Source of the DNA: Terrisporobacter petrolearius
GTDB lineage: Bacteria > Bacillota > Clostridia > Peptostreptococcales > Peptostreptococcaceae
NCBI RefSeq assembly: GCF_032598785.1
Contig: NZ_CP102984.1
Length of the DNA: 64,000 nt
Direction: 5' to 3' (one strand)
Shown here: positions 1 through 7,664 of the stretch, piece after piece
How the letters are laid out: every line of letters begins with the position of its first letter
Numbering within the stretch: position 1 is the first letter of the stretch
Program-made: the position numbers and the translations under genes
Notes under the pieces: generated by a model
Database searches by the model: none
What the model was told of the DNA's origin: nothing
What the model saw: the letters and a program-made list of their open reading frames with translations, nothing else

Positions 1-42
1 AAAAATATTTAATCCTACAGCTTTATGTTCAAACATATTCAT
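1..42 (-). CDS. Start of a leftward gene, cut by the window edge
   Basis: Only 14 codons are visible (MNMFEHKAVGLNIF), beginning with an ATG at position 42 on the minus strand and preceded by a good ribosome site (AAGGAG, complement of 43-48). Two copies of a perfect palindrome lie just upstream. That arrangement is typical of a small autoregulated repressor such as a MarR-family protein, but 14 residues are not enough to assign a family. The product is therefore left unnamed. Confidence 0.5.
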   Translation of the reverse strand, partial: MNMFEHKAVGLNIF

Positions 43-61
43 CTCCTTATTTATTTTAATG

Positions 62-118
62 TAGTTGCTTTTACAACTATAATTTTATTATATGATAATA
101 TAGTTGCTTTTACAACTA
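62..118. promoter_or_regulatory. Two identical palindromic operator-like sites
   Basis: The 18-mer TAGTTGCTTTTACAACTA occurs at 62-79 and again, identical, at 101-118. Each has 6-bp perfect inverted arms (TAGTTG/CAACTA), and the two sites lie 39 bp apart, close to four helical turns. The pair sits between the leftward partial gene and the rightward NAD kinase gene. MarR-type repressors bind palindromes of this form, so autoregulation of the truncated leftward gene is the simplest reading. The regulator itself is inferred, not seen. Confidence 0.6.
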
Positions 119-298
119 AAATATGTTGAATTTTACAATAATAAAATAACAAATATACTTTATAAGTAAGAAGAATTAGTGAAAATACTTAAATTAGGTT
201 ATAATATTATTTACCATATTATCAACAAATTTTAATTAGATTTTTATGAGTAGATAAATATAAAATAAGATTATAATCAGATTTAGGAAGGAAATGAA

Positions 299-1099
299 AT
301 GAAAGGCGTAATTACAATTTCTTATAATGATTTACCAAAATCAATAGAAACTAAAGGAATTTTAGTGAAGGAATTAACTAAAGCAGGTTTTAAAGTAAGC
401 GAAGAAATAGAAAAAGAAACAGAGTTGTTGATATCAATAGGAGGAGATGGATCATTTTTAAAGACAATACATAAATTTGACTTTGCTGAAGTTCCAGTAA
501 TAGCTATAAACACTGGTCATTTAGGTTTTTTTGCAGAGCTTTCACCAGACAAAATCAATGAATTTATAAATAAATACATAAATAAAGAATATTCTATACA
601 GCAAGTATATGCCATAGAAGCAAGTATAGTTACCAAGAAAAAGAGTATAAACATAAGTGCAATTAATGAAATCGTAATAAAAAATACTCAATCAAGAACA
701 GTACACTTAGACTTACAAGTGGATGGAATAAAAATAGAGCATTTTAGTGGAGATGGTATGCTTATATCAACACCAATGGGCTCAACTGCATACAATTATT
801 CAGCTGGAGGAAGTATAGTTGATCCTAAACTTGATTTAATTCAACTAACACCTATTGCACCAATGAACACAAACGCATATAGATCATTTACGTCAAGTAT
901 TATACTGCCAACAACATCAGTTATATCAATAAGCCCAGAATATGATTTTGAGAATTCTATTCTTATTGTAATAGATGGGAAGCAGTATAAGTTTAGTCAA
1001 ATTGAAGAAGTGAAAATATATAAATCTAATTATAAATTAAAATTATTAAGATTAAAAGGATATGAATTTTGGAATAGAGTAGCAGAAAAATTTTTATAA
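299..1099 (+). CDS. nadK: NAD kinase (ATP/polyphosphate-dependent)
   Basis: Phosphorylates NAD+ to NADP+ in the cytoplasm and sets the NADP(H) pool. The diagnostic GGDG motif is at residues 48-51, followed by NTGHLGFF (71-78), a second GDG (151-153) and the glycine-rich TPMGSTAYNYSAGG segment (158-171) that binds the dinucleotide. At 266 aa the length is normal for the Firmicute family. The ATG at 299 follows AGGAAGG. The gene is monocistronic and ends before a terminator at 1149. It is not next to recN or argR, a common neighbourhood for nadK in Firmicutes, and may be a stand-alone copy. Confidence 0.95.
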   Translation: MKGVITISYNDLPKSIETKGILVKELTKAGFKVSEEIEKETELLISIGGDGSFLKTIHKFDFAEVPVIAINTGHLGFFAELSPDKINEFINKYINKEYSIQQVYAIEASIVTKKKSINISAINEIVIKNTQSRTVHLDLQVDGIKIEHFSGDGMLISTPMGSTAYNYSAGGSIVDPKLDLIQLTPIAPMNTNAYRSFTSSIILPTTSVISISPEYDFENSILIVIDGKQYKFSQIEEVKIYKSNYKLKLLRLKGYEFWNRVAEKFL

Positions 1100-1148
1100 G
1101 TTTAAAATTTCTAAAGGAATATTATATTTTTAAATAAGTATAGTAAAT

Positions 1149-1184
1149 AGACGCCGTAGTTTGAAATTATGGCGCCTATTTTTA
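1149..1184 (+). terminator. Terminator after nadK
   Basis: Stem TAGACGCC ... GGCGCCTA (one mismatch) around a short AT loop, followed by TTTTTATTT. It lies between convergent genes and may also serve the leftward DUF2089 operon. Confidence 0.75.
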
Positions 1185-1191
1185 TTTAGCA

Positions 1192-1527
1192 TTAATCTAA
1201 ATCTTGAATATTCATTTTATTTATATCATGTTTTTTATTATACTTACTACGGCAAGCATAGTAAATTGCCATAAGAATGATTGTAGGAACATTATAAGCT
1301 ATAAAAACAATCATAATCCCAATAAATATAGAAACATCAAGTAAAGTTGCATTTAAAAGGTAAATTAATCCTACTAAAATTGAAACTACAAAATTTATAC
1401 ATGGTAATACAAACCCTAATTTTTTATTGTCCTTACTTGATAAAAATATTTGTAAAACAGCTATGCCAATTAATATTGCTAAAAATAGAATGCTATTTGA
1501 TATTAATAAAACTGGTGACATGCTCAT
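1192..1527 (-). CDS. Small membrane protein, partner of the DUF2089 regulator
   Basis: A 111-aa protein with three clear hydrophobic segments (about residues 5-29, 40-63 and 65-90) and a basic, then acidic, cytoplasmic tail. No family is recognised. The start ATG comes one base after the stop of the upstream DUF2089 gene (TAATATG), so the two are translationally coupled. DUF2089-type small regulators are often encoded with a membrane protein, so this may be an accessory or sensor for the regulator; that role is inference. Confidence 0.75.
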   Translation of the reverse strand: MSMSPVLLISNSILFLAILIGIAVLQIFLSSKDNKKLGFVLPCINFVVSILVGLIYLLNATLLDVSIFIGIMIVFIAYNVPTIILMAIYYACRSKYNKKHDINKMNIQDLD

Positions 1528-1528
1528 A

Positions 1529-1825
1529 TTATTTTTTCACATCCTTTATTTTTTTATATTCGTTGATTAAAAGCTTTGCAGTATCAAAATCTAATTTATC
1601 ATTTAGGGCTAATTGTTTGATAAGTGAAATATATGGTTCACTAGGAGTTTTATCATTTAGTTCAATTTTTTGTATAAGCTTATCAAGTCTAAGTCTAACT
1701 GTAGGATAAGTGACATTATAAATCCCTGCAATTTCCTTAAGAGACCCTGAGGATAAAATAAATTTTTTAATGAAATTTATATCTTCATCGTCTAAATTTT
1801 CTAGCCACTTTGGAATATTATCCAT
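1529..1825 (-). CDS. DUF2089 family helix-turn-helix regulator
   Basis: A 98-aa cytoplasmic protein. The core, about residues 25-50, reads SSGSLKEIAGIYNVTYPTVR, a helix-turn-helix recognisable as the DUF2089 family. The C-terminal half is a short helical extension. It starts at ATG 1825 behind a strong AAGGAGG site. It is the first gene of a two-gene leftward operon with the membrane protein that follows. Its DNA target and signal are not known. Confidence 0.85.
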   Translation of the reverse strand: MDNIPKWLENLDDEDINFIKKFILSSGSLKEIAGIYNVTYPTVRLRLDKLIQKIELNDKTPSEPYISLIKQLALNDKLDFDTAKLLINEYKKIKDVKK

Positions 1826-1939
1826 AACTAATCCTCCTTATAGTGAAGATGTATTTTAACTTTGTTAAAGCTTACTTTAATTATATTAAAAAATAAATTA
1901 AAAAACAATAAATAAAAATAAAAAATACAAAAATAAATA

Positions 1940-1985
1940 AATGATAACAATTATCATTTACAAAATGATATCATTGTGGTAAAAT
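1940..1985 (+). promoter_or_regulatory. Fur-box promoter for a short RNA
   Basis: TGATAACAATTATCA at 1942-1956 differs at one base from the 7-1-7 Fur consensus. It abuts a -35 TTTACA (1957-1962), then a 17-bp spacer and a -10 TAAAAT (1980-1985). A repressor bound here would block polymerase. The element reads towards the terminator at 2119-2155, with no good ORF in between. Confidence 0.65.
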
Positions 1986-1991
1986 ATAATC

Positions 1992-2155
1992 AAAGTTGAA
2001 AAACAAAAGATTTTTAGTGAAAAATAAAAATTTATAATAAAAGCCATAAAAACACCTTAATATTATGTGAAATATTTTGCTATTGATTTTTTAACTTTTA
2101 AAATTACTCTTAATTGTAAAAAAGAATCTGGGAGTCTGCACCCAGATTCTTTTTC
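1992..2155 (+). ncRNA. Candidate Fur-regulated small RNA, about 160 nt
   Basis: The promoter at 1957-1985 and the strong intrinsic terminator at 2119-2155 (10-bp perfect stem AGAATCTGGG/CCCAGATTCT, then TTTTC) define a transcript of about 160 nt. I find no ATG or GTG with a ribosome site in it; the longest TTG-started frame is 13 codons without a Shine-Dalgarno. A Fur-controlled, terminator-ended, non-coding transcript resembles iron-sparing RNAs such as RyhB or FsrA in logic. No sequence homology to those was recognised. Confidence 0.45.
2119..2155 (+). terminator. Terminator of the candidate small RNA
   Basis: Perfect 10-bp stem AGAATCTGGG (2123-2132) / CCCAGATTCT (2141-2150), extended by A/T pairs, with an 8-nt loop and a TTTTC tail. 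No protein gene ends upstream on this strand after nadK, so the terminator has no obvious coding client. Confidence 0.85.
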
Positions 2156-2214
2156 TATGTAGAAATCTATTTAATAAGAGAAGTGTATAAATGATATAAA
2201 ATAACTAATTAAAC

Positions 2215-2257
2215 GTTAATGAAAATCATTTACAATTACCTTATTGAATGATATAAT
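2215..2257 (+). promoter_or_regulatory. Fur-box promoter of the S4 gene
   Basis: GTTAATGAAAATCATTTAC (2215-2233) matches 15 of 19 positions of the classical Fur box. It overlaps a -35 TTTACA (2229-2234), followed by a 17-bp spacer and a perfect -10 TATAAT (2252-2257). The arrangement is the same as in the small-RNA promoter 270 bp upstream. Confidence 0.6.
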
Positions 2258-2313
2258 TATTTTGGCTTTAAAAATTATCGCGGCAAATAATAATTTTTAA
2301 GGAGATTAAAGCA

Positions 2314-2907
2314 ATGGCAAAAATGATGGGACCAAGATTTAAACAATGTAGAAGACTAGGACTAAATGTGTGTGGGCATCCTAAAGCGATGGACAGAGCA
2401 GTGAAAGGAACTTCTAGAGCAGATAAAAAACTTTCACCTTATGGATTACAGTTATTAGAAAAACAAAGACTTAGAGCTTACTATGGAGTACTAGAAAAAC
2501 AATTTAGAAATTACTACAAAAAAGCAGAAAAATCTAAGGCATCTACAGGTACAGCATTAATTCAAATGTTAGAGTGTAGATTAGACAATATAGTTTATAG
2601 ATTAGGTCTAGCAAATTCTATAAGACAAGCTCGTCAAATGGTTGTGCATGGACATATATTAGTTAATGGGAAAAAGGTAGATATACCTTCATGTGCAGTG
2701 AGTGTAGGGGATACTGTTTCTCTAAGAGAAAAATCTACAAACAATGAAATGTTTAAAACTAACTTCCAAGAAAGATCACTAGTAGTATATCCTTATTTAG
2801 CAAAGGATGAAGAAAATTTTGCAGGTACACTTATTAAAATGCCTGAAAGAAATGAGGTACCAATAGAAATAAACGAAATACTAATAGTAGAATTTTACTC
2901 AAAATAA
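2314..2907 (+). CDS. rpsD: 30S ribosomal protein S4, stand-alone copy
   Basis: Primary 16S rRNA-binding protein of the small subunit. At 197 aa it is full length, with the S4 RNA-binding domain at about residues 88-150 (RLDNIVYRLGLANSIRQARQMVVHGH) and the conserved C-terminus ending IVEFYSK. The N-terminus has two isolated Cys (12 and 20) instead of the four-Cys zinc knuckle, so it is the zinc-free type, like B. subtilis S4. The gene is not in a ribosomal-protein operon, starts at ATG 2314 behind AAGGAG, and sits under a Fur-type promoter. A second, operon-borne S4 elsewhere in the genome is likely but not visible here. Confidence 0.95.
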   Translation: MAKMMGPRFKQCRRLGLNVCGHPKAMDRAVKGTSRADKKLSPYGLQLLEKQRLRAYYGVLEKQFRNYYKKAEKSKASTGTALIQMLECRLDNIVYRLGLANSIRQARQMVVHGHILVNGKKVDIPSCAVSVGDTVSLREKSTNNEMFKTNFQERSLVVYPYLAKDEENFAGTLIKMPERNEVPIEINEILIVEFYSK

Positions 2908-2916
2908 TAAGTAAAT

Positions 2917-2960
2917 AAAAGACTCAATAAGGTATTATACAGCCTTTTTGAGTCTTTTTT
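2917..2960 (+). terminator. Terminator after rpsD
   Basis: Stem AAAAGACTCA (2917-2926) / TGAGTCTTTT (2949-2958), ending in a T run. Confidence 0.85.
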
Positions 2961-3024
2961 AGTGTCTTAAATATTTTTCTTTATATTGGTAATAATAAGG
3001 GATATATATTTAAGGAGGTAAAAA

Positions 3025-3330
3025 ATGCAAAATACAAACTTAAAATGTAATGCTACAAATTGTGCCTTTAACCAACGAATGGAGTGTAGTGCAGGAGCTA
3101 TAAATATTAGAGGAACAGAAGCTGTTACAACTGATGGAACTACTTGCTCTTCGTATGTAGATAGAAATTCTAATTCTTTTACAAATAGTGTAAACTCTGC
3201 AAAAACAAATACTTACAACATAAGCTGCGAAGCTTGTAAATGTGCATATAATGAAAATAAAAATTGTACTGCTGACAATGTAAGCATAGATGCAAATACA
3301 GCATCTTGTGACACATTTATTCGTGAATAA
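3025..3330 (+). CDS. Double DUF1540 cysteine-rich protein
   Basis: A 101-aa cytoplasmic protein made of two DUF1540 repeats, about residues 7-48 (LKCNATNCAFN ... CSAGAI ... TCSSYV) and 66-99 (ISCEACKCAYN ... CTADNV ... SCDTFI). Each repeat has four regularly spaced Cys that look like a small metal site. The family is common and often duplicated in clostridia; its function is unknown. The ATG at 3025 follows a strong AAGGAGGT. A terminator lies at 3345, so the gene is monocistronic. Confidence 0.85.
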   Translation: MQNTNLKCNATNCAFNQRMECSAGAINIRGTEAVTTDGTTCSSYVDRNSNSFTNSVNSAKTNTYNISCEACKCAYNENKNCTADNVSIDANTASCDTFIRE

Positions 3331-3344
3331 AATCAAATTATACT

Positions 3345-3381
3345 AAGGTCTATCTTTTAACTATTTAAGATAGACTTTTTT
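3345..3381 (+). terminator. Terminator after the DUF1540 gene
   Basis: Stem GGTCTATCTT / AAGATAGACT followed by TTTTTTC. Confidence 0.8.
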
Positions 3382-3382
3382 C

Positions 3383-3434
3383 TTGCTATAGAATATCAAT
3401 TATGTTATCTTAATATAAAGTGAGTAATCACTCA
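3383..3434 (+). promoter_or_regulatory. Promoter and operator of the TetR-controlled ABC operon
   Basis: A -35 TTGCTA (3383-3388), 17-bp spacer and -10 TATCTT (3406-3411) are followed by the inverted repeat TGAGTAATCACTCA (3421-3434) just past the expected start point. The third gene of the operon encodes a TetR repressor, so this palindrome is its likely operator (inference). Confidence 0.55.
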
Positions 3435-3450
3435 TTATAGGAGGGTGGAT

Positions 3451-4185
3451 ATGAGAGATAATTATTGTATAAAAATAAAAAATATTAATAAATCATATAA
3501 AAAGCAAAAGGTGCTGAAAGATGTATCTTTTCATATTGAAAAAGGAGAAATATTTTGTTTACTAGGACCTTCAGGAGCAGGAAAAACAACTTTAATAAGG
3601 CTCATTATGGGTATGGAAAAAAATGATAAAGGAGATATACTTATTTTTAATAAAAAAGTACCTAATCCCGAAATTATAGAAAGCATAGGATATACAGCTC
3701 AAGCAGATGCTCTTTATACAGACTTAAATGCAGAAGAAAATATGAGATTTTATTGCAGATTATATAAGGTACCCAAAAAGGAAAGAAAAAATAGAATTGA
3801 AAAATGTTTGGGGATAGTAAACTTAAATGCAGATGCAAAAAAAATAGTAAGTAATTTTTCTGGAGGTATGAAAAGAAGGTTATCTCTTGCCATATCATTA
3901 ATTCATAATCCACAAATATTGATTTTAGATGAGCCTACAGTAGGAATGGATCCTTTACTTAGAAAACAAATTTGGCAGGAATTATATAGATTAAAAGAAA
4001 ATGGAGTAACTATTCTTATTACTACTCACGTTATGGATGAAGCATCTTATTGTGATAGACTGGCGTTACTTAGAAATGGAAGATGCATTTGTGTAGGAGA
4101 ACCGGAGAATATAATAAAGGAAAATGAATGTAATACTTTAGAAGAAGTATTTTTAAAATTAGGGGGTGATGTATATGAGGATTAG
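3451..4185 (+). CDS. ABC exporter ATP-binding subunit
   Basis: ATPase of a drug- or lipid-export type ABC-2 system. Walker A GPSGAGKT is near residue 39, the signature NFSGGMKRR is mid-protein, Walker B is ILILDEPTVGMDP, and the switch His lies in TTHVMDEA. I chose ATG 3451 (244 aa) because AGGAGG ends six bases before it; a GTG at 3445 overlaps that site. The gene overlaps the permease start, so the two are translationally coupled. The ATPase type and the TetR gene downstream resemble multidrug exporters of the YhgE/CcmA or DrrAB type. The substrate is unknown. Confidence 0.9.
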   Translation: MRDNYCIKIKNINKSYKKQKVLKDVSFHIEKGEIFCLLGPSGAGKTTLIRLIMGMEKNDKGDILIFNKKVPNPEIIESIGYTAQADALYTDLNAEENMRFYCRLYKVPKKERKNRIEKCLGIVNLNADAKKIVSNFSGGMKRRLSLAISLIHNPQILILDEPTVGMDPLLRKQIWQELYRLKENGVTILITTHVMDEASYCDRLALLRNGRCICVGEPENIIKENECNTLEEVFLKLGGDVYED

Positions 4186-5299
4186 TGCTATGGTTTGTAG
4201 AATAATTAGACAATTTTTACGAGATAAAAGAACTTTAGCATTATTAATTATTGCTCCTATGCTAGTTTTAACGTTAATGAGTTTTGTTTTTACTGATGAA
4301 GATGCTAAATTAAATATAGGTGTGGAAAATTCTAATGTGAAAAATATATTATCATCAATGGATGAAGATAATGACATAAGTATAATGAGTAAAAAAGAAG
4401 CAGAAGATAAATTTGAAGATAAAGGGTTAGATTCATATATTTATGGAGATGAAAAAGAACTTAATATTTTATTAAATGGTGCTGATAATTCTGTAATTAA
4501 TCAGTTAAATAAAAATGTTCAAGAAGCAGTAAAAGACTATATGACTAAAAAAGGTGAAGATAATAAAAAAATAATAGAAGATTTAGCAAGCAATCCTATG
4601 ATTAGTATTATAAATAAGGATTTTGCTAGTAAAATTGATTCTATAGATATAAATTCAACAGAAATTGAAACATATAATTATTTTGGTGATAGTGATATGA
4701 GTACAATAGATTATATTGGACCACTTTTAATAGGACTATTCATATTTTTCTTTGTATTTTTAATTTCAGGAGTAAGTTTCTTAAGAGAGCGTACAACAGG
4801 AACATTAGAAAGGCTTTTAGCAACTCCAATTAAAAGATATGAGATAGTATTTGGATATTTAATTGGTTTTGGTATATTTACCATAGTCCAATCTGCAATA
4901 ATATCTGCTTTTTCCATTGGTATATTAAAAATATATAATGGTGGAAGTATAGGCCTTATTTTGTTAATAAGCACCGTAATAGCCCTTTGTGCTCTAAGTT
5001 TTGGAATGTTTGTATCATCTTATGCACATAATGAACTTCAAGTTATGCAATTTATCCCTATTGTTATAGTTCCTCAAGTGTTTTTCTGTGGGTTATTTTC
5101 CATAAGAAATATGGCAGAGCCCCTACAGATTTTATCAAAATGTATGCCATTAACCTATGCTAGTAATGCTTTAAGAGGAGTTATGACTTGTGGTTATAAT
5201 TTACAACAAATTAGTATGGATTTATTAGTGCTTATAGGATTTACAGTGGTATTTGCAGTACTAAATATAATAACATTAAAAAAGCATAGAATTTGGTAA
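4175..5299 (+). CDS. ABC-2 type permease
   Basis: Membrane subunit of the exporter encoded just upstream. One N-terminal membrane segment (about residues 17-38) is followed by a roughly 150-residue acidic extracytoplasmic loop and then five hydrophobic segments. The conserved ABC-2 stretch FLRERTTGTLERLLATPI comes directly after the second segment. This is the standard ABC2_membrane_3 layout. ATG 4175 is preferred over GTG 4166 because AGGGGG (4161-4166) is correctly spaced from it. The start lies inside the end of the ATPase gene. Confidence 0.9.
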   Translation: MRISAMVCRIIRQFLRDKRTLALLIIAPMLVLTLMSFVFTDEDAKLNIGVENSNVKNILSSMDEDNDISIMSKKEAEDKFEDKGLDSYIYGDEKELNILLNGADNSVINQLNKNVQEAVKDYMTKKGEDNKKIIEDLASNPMISIINKDFASKIDSIDINSTEIETYNYFGDSDMSTIDYIGPLLIGLFIFFFVFLISGVSFLRERTTGTLERLLATPIKRYEIVFGYLIGFGIFTIVQSAIISAFSIGILKIYNGGSIGLILLISTVIALCALSFGMFVSSYAHNELQVMQFIPIVIVPQVFFCGLFSIRNMAEPLQILSKCMPLTYASNALRGVMTCGYNLQQISMDLLVLIGFTVVFAVLNIITLKKHRIW

Positions 5300-5308
5300 G
5301 GTGATAAA

Positions 5309-5953
5309 ATGAGTAAATGGATTAACTATATTATTGAAGAAGGTAATAAAGAAAATAAACTTACAAAAAAACAGGAAAATATTTTGGTAGCAGCTGTAGA
5401 GCTTATTAGTGAAAAAGGATATGAAAAAGTATCAACCGCAGAAATTGCAAAAAGAGCTGGAGTAGCTGAAGGAACAATTTTTAGACAATATAAAACAAAG
5501 AAAGATTTGTTAGATGCCATATTTATTCCATCATTTATTAGATTTGTGAAACCTAAAATTATAAAAGAATTTATATCTAGTGTATTAGATAAAGATTACA
5601 GCACACTAGAAAGCTTTGTTGAGGTTATAGTAAGAGATAGATATGAATTTGCTAAAGATGAAACACCATTATTTAGGATTATTATTCAGGAAATCATATC
5701 ACAAGATTATATAAAGGAAGAAATAAAAGAAATATTTTTAGTTGATGCATATCCTGTATTTACAAAATTAACTAAGAGGTTAAAGGATAAAAATGAAATT
5801 ACAGATGTGGATGAGATTACTTTTTTCAGGATTATTATAACTAATATTTTGGGATTTTTAATACCTAGATTTGTTTTATTTCCTGATTTGCAGTGGAACG
5901 ATGAAAAAGAAATTAACATGGTAATTCAAAATATAATAAAGTCATTAACTTAA
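5309..5953 (+). CDS. TetR family repressor of the exporter operon
   Basis: A 214-aa repressor. The N-terminal helix-turn-helix at about residues 24-68 (AAVELISEKGYEKVSTAEIA, then a recognition helix near GTIFRQYKTK) is a textbook TetR DNA-binding domain. The rest is an all-helical ligand-binding and dimer domain. It is the third gene of the operon, nine bases after the permease stop, and starts behind AAGGTG. It probably binds the palindrome at 3421-3434 and releases it when the exported compound is present (inference from family). Confidence 0.9.
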   Translation: MSKWINYIIEEGNKENKLTKKQENILVAAVELISEKGYEKVSTAEIAKRAGVAEGTIFRQYKTKKDLLDAIFIPSFIRFVKPKIIKEFISSVLDKDYSTLESFVEVIVRDRYEFAKDETPLFRIIIQEIISQDYIKEEIKEIFLVDAYPVFTKLTKRLKDKNEITDVDEITFFRIIITNILGFLIPRFVLFPDLQWNDEKEINMVIQNIIKSLT

Positions 5954-5954
5954 A

Positions 5955-5992
5955 AAAAGCAGTATATGTAAATTTTACATATACTGCTTTAA
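5955..5992. terminator. Terminator between convergent genes
   Basis: A nearly perfect 15-bp stem AGCAGTATATGTAAA / TTTACATATACTGCT with A- and T-rich flanks, usable in both directions. Confidence 0.85.
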
Positions 5993-5997
5993 ATAAA

Positions 5998-6459
5998 TCA
6001 CCAAAGTTTATATGTACCCTTAGTGTAGTAATTATAATACATATAGTTAGCCCTAATTCCCATAACTATTGCAAATAATAAAGAAAAAACACCATGAACA
6101 TAATTAGTTAATGCTCCGACTACAATAATATATACTACAGCTCCAACATACATTTTTTTTGTCAGCATCCAAATCCAAGAAAATAAAAAAGGAAAGAAAT
6201 TAAACTTACCTTTATAAGTTTCACCACTATCTTTTATTTTGGTGAATTCTAGTTGATAATAAGGCTTTAGATTAGCAAATTCATCATAAATGCTATTGCC
6301 TGTTTTGCCACGTCTATAATATTCTTCATGACTACTTTTATTATCAGAATTAAAAATTATTATTTTTTCTTCTTTATCGTTCACATCTGTTTTTCCACCA
6401 CATTTAGGACAGAATTTATCTTCTTCATCGTAATTAAATCCACAGTTCTTACAAAGCAT
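5998..6459 (-). CDS. Zinc-ribbon membrane protein (DUF2628-like)
   Basis: A 153-aa protein. The N-terminal zinc ribbon is CKNC ... CPKC (residues 3-21). A polar linker and then a hydrophobic C-terminal region follow, with NFFPFLFSWIWMLTKKMYVGA and two membrane segments. That FFPFLFSWIWML signature is typical of DUF2628-type proteins. The function is unknown. The start ATG 6459 follows GGAGAT. The gene is separated from the next leftward gene by only 23 bp. Confidence 0.75.
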   Translation of the reverse strand: MLCKNCGFNYDEEDKFCPKCGGKTDVNDKEEKIIIFNSDNKSSHEEYYRRGKTGNSIYDEFANLKPYYQLEFTKIKDSGETYKGKFNFFPFLFSWIWMLTKKMYVGAVVYIIVVGALTNYVHGVFSLLFAIVMGIRANYMYYNYYTKGTYKLW

Positions 6460-6482
6460 AACTTATCTCCTTTAAAATATAT

Positions 6483-7481
6483 TTATAATATAATACTGTG
6501 ATTTTTCAGTGCATAGATAGTAGAAGTATTATAAATATTATTATTTGATCTAAATTCATATCTTTGAAAAGGAAAATCTGATGCTGAATAATTCAATTTT
6601 GGATCTGACCATGATTTGCCAAAATCTAAAGATTCACTAGTATATAAATCGAAATACTCAATCCATTGAATATATATTTTTGAATAAGTAGAAATTAAAT
6701 TAGGAAATACACACATGGAATTTTTGCTGATATATTTTTCTGATGTAATATTAAAATTATCTTCTATAAAATTTCCTTGTATGTATTTACAATAGTACCT
6801 ATTTTTATTATTTTCTGCAAAAACTATATGATAGTTATTTTTATTATCTTTTATTGCAGATAAATAAATTTTATCTTTTTTAGAATTAGTTATTTGTTTA
6901 GGACTTGACCATGTATAAAGATTTTTATCAAATGTAGATGAAAATAGTTCCTCATGATGATTTACTAGTTTAAAGTAAAATATGGTTGGAATATTATTAC
7001 TATACGTGATGACGAAGTTAGTTAATATACTATAATTTATAAAATCAATTCTAGTTTTTTTACAAATATTTGGTGATTTATATAAGTGAATTATATACGC
7101 ACAGTAAGGAAAATTTTTATTTATAGAGTAATATAATATATGATTTTCATCACTTATTTTTTTTATATAAGTAAATTTTATAAAAAAATTTTTATAATCA
7201 TATTTAATAATTGTATTAAGATCGACGTCATCACTAGTTATAATTAAATTTTTAAGTTTTCCTTTTTTATCATTTAATATACCATAAATATTATCCTTAT
7301 CATCTACATCTAGCCAAATATCTATAAATGAGTACTCTCCGTTAAATAATATACGTGAATCTATATTATTTAAATCAGGATCTATACGAGTAGAGACAAT
7401 ATTTTTACCAAATTCAAATAAGGTTAGTCCTTTATTAATAGAACTTTCAACTAAGATAGAGGTTTTATCTATAAAAGGCAT
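6483..7481 (-). CDS. Putative beta-propeller protein with an Asp-box, spore-region
   Basis: A 332-aa protein without signal peptide or membrane segment, rich in Asn, Ile, Tyr and Lys, built of short beta-like stretches. An Asp-box (S-x-D-x-G-x-x-W) sits at about residues 284-291 in SLDFGKSW. This motif is found in sialidase- and BNR-type propellers, where it is structural, not catalytic. No sialidase catalytic arginine triad could be identified, so enzymatic activity is not claimed. It starts behind AAGGAGGG, divergent from a cysteine-rich spore-surface candidate. A spore-coat role is only suggested by location. Confidence 0.65.
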   Translation of the reverse strand: MPFIDKTSILVESSINKGLTLFEFGKNIVSTRIDPDLNNIDSRILFNGEYSFIDIWLDVDDKDNIYGILNDKKGKLKNLIITSDDVDLNTIIKYDYKNFFIKFTYIKKISDENHILYYSINKNFPYCAYIIHLYKSPNICKKTRIDFINYSILTNFVITYSNNIPTIFYFKLVNHHEELFSSTFDKNLYTWSSPKQITNSKKDKIYLSAIKDNKNNYHIVFAENNKNRYYCKYIQGNFIEDNFNITSEKYISKNSMCVFPNLISTYSKIYIQWIEYFDLYTSESLDFGKSWSDPKLNYSASDFPFQRYEFRSNNNIYNTSTIYALKNHSIIL

Positions 7482-7580
7482 AATATCCCTCCTTAAAAAT
7501 ATTCATATTAATACTTATATTAAAATACAGTTTTTTATACATAAATTATTGAAAACTATAAATATATTTATCTAATAGTA

Positions 7581-7607
7581 ACATGTGCTCATTAAAATCA
7601 TATATTT
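7581..7607 (+). promoter_or_regulatory. SigK-like promoter of the 304-aa Cys-rich gene
   Basis: GTAAC at 7578-7582 supplies the -35 AC. A 16-bp spacer and the -10 CATATATTT (7599-7607) follow, matching the late mother-cell SigK pattern AC-N16-CATANNNTA except for the last base. Three further genes in this region share the pattern. Confidence 0.55.
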
Positions 7608-7664
7608 TATATAAGAAGAGAATATGGTCTTTTCTAAAAAAATAATCAGGAGAGGATATATGAC

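Noticed and set aside
6483..7481. Functional sialidase
   Set aside because: Only the structural Asp-box is visible. The arginine triad and other catalytic residues could not be identified.
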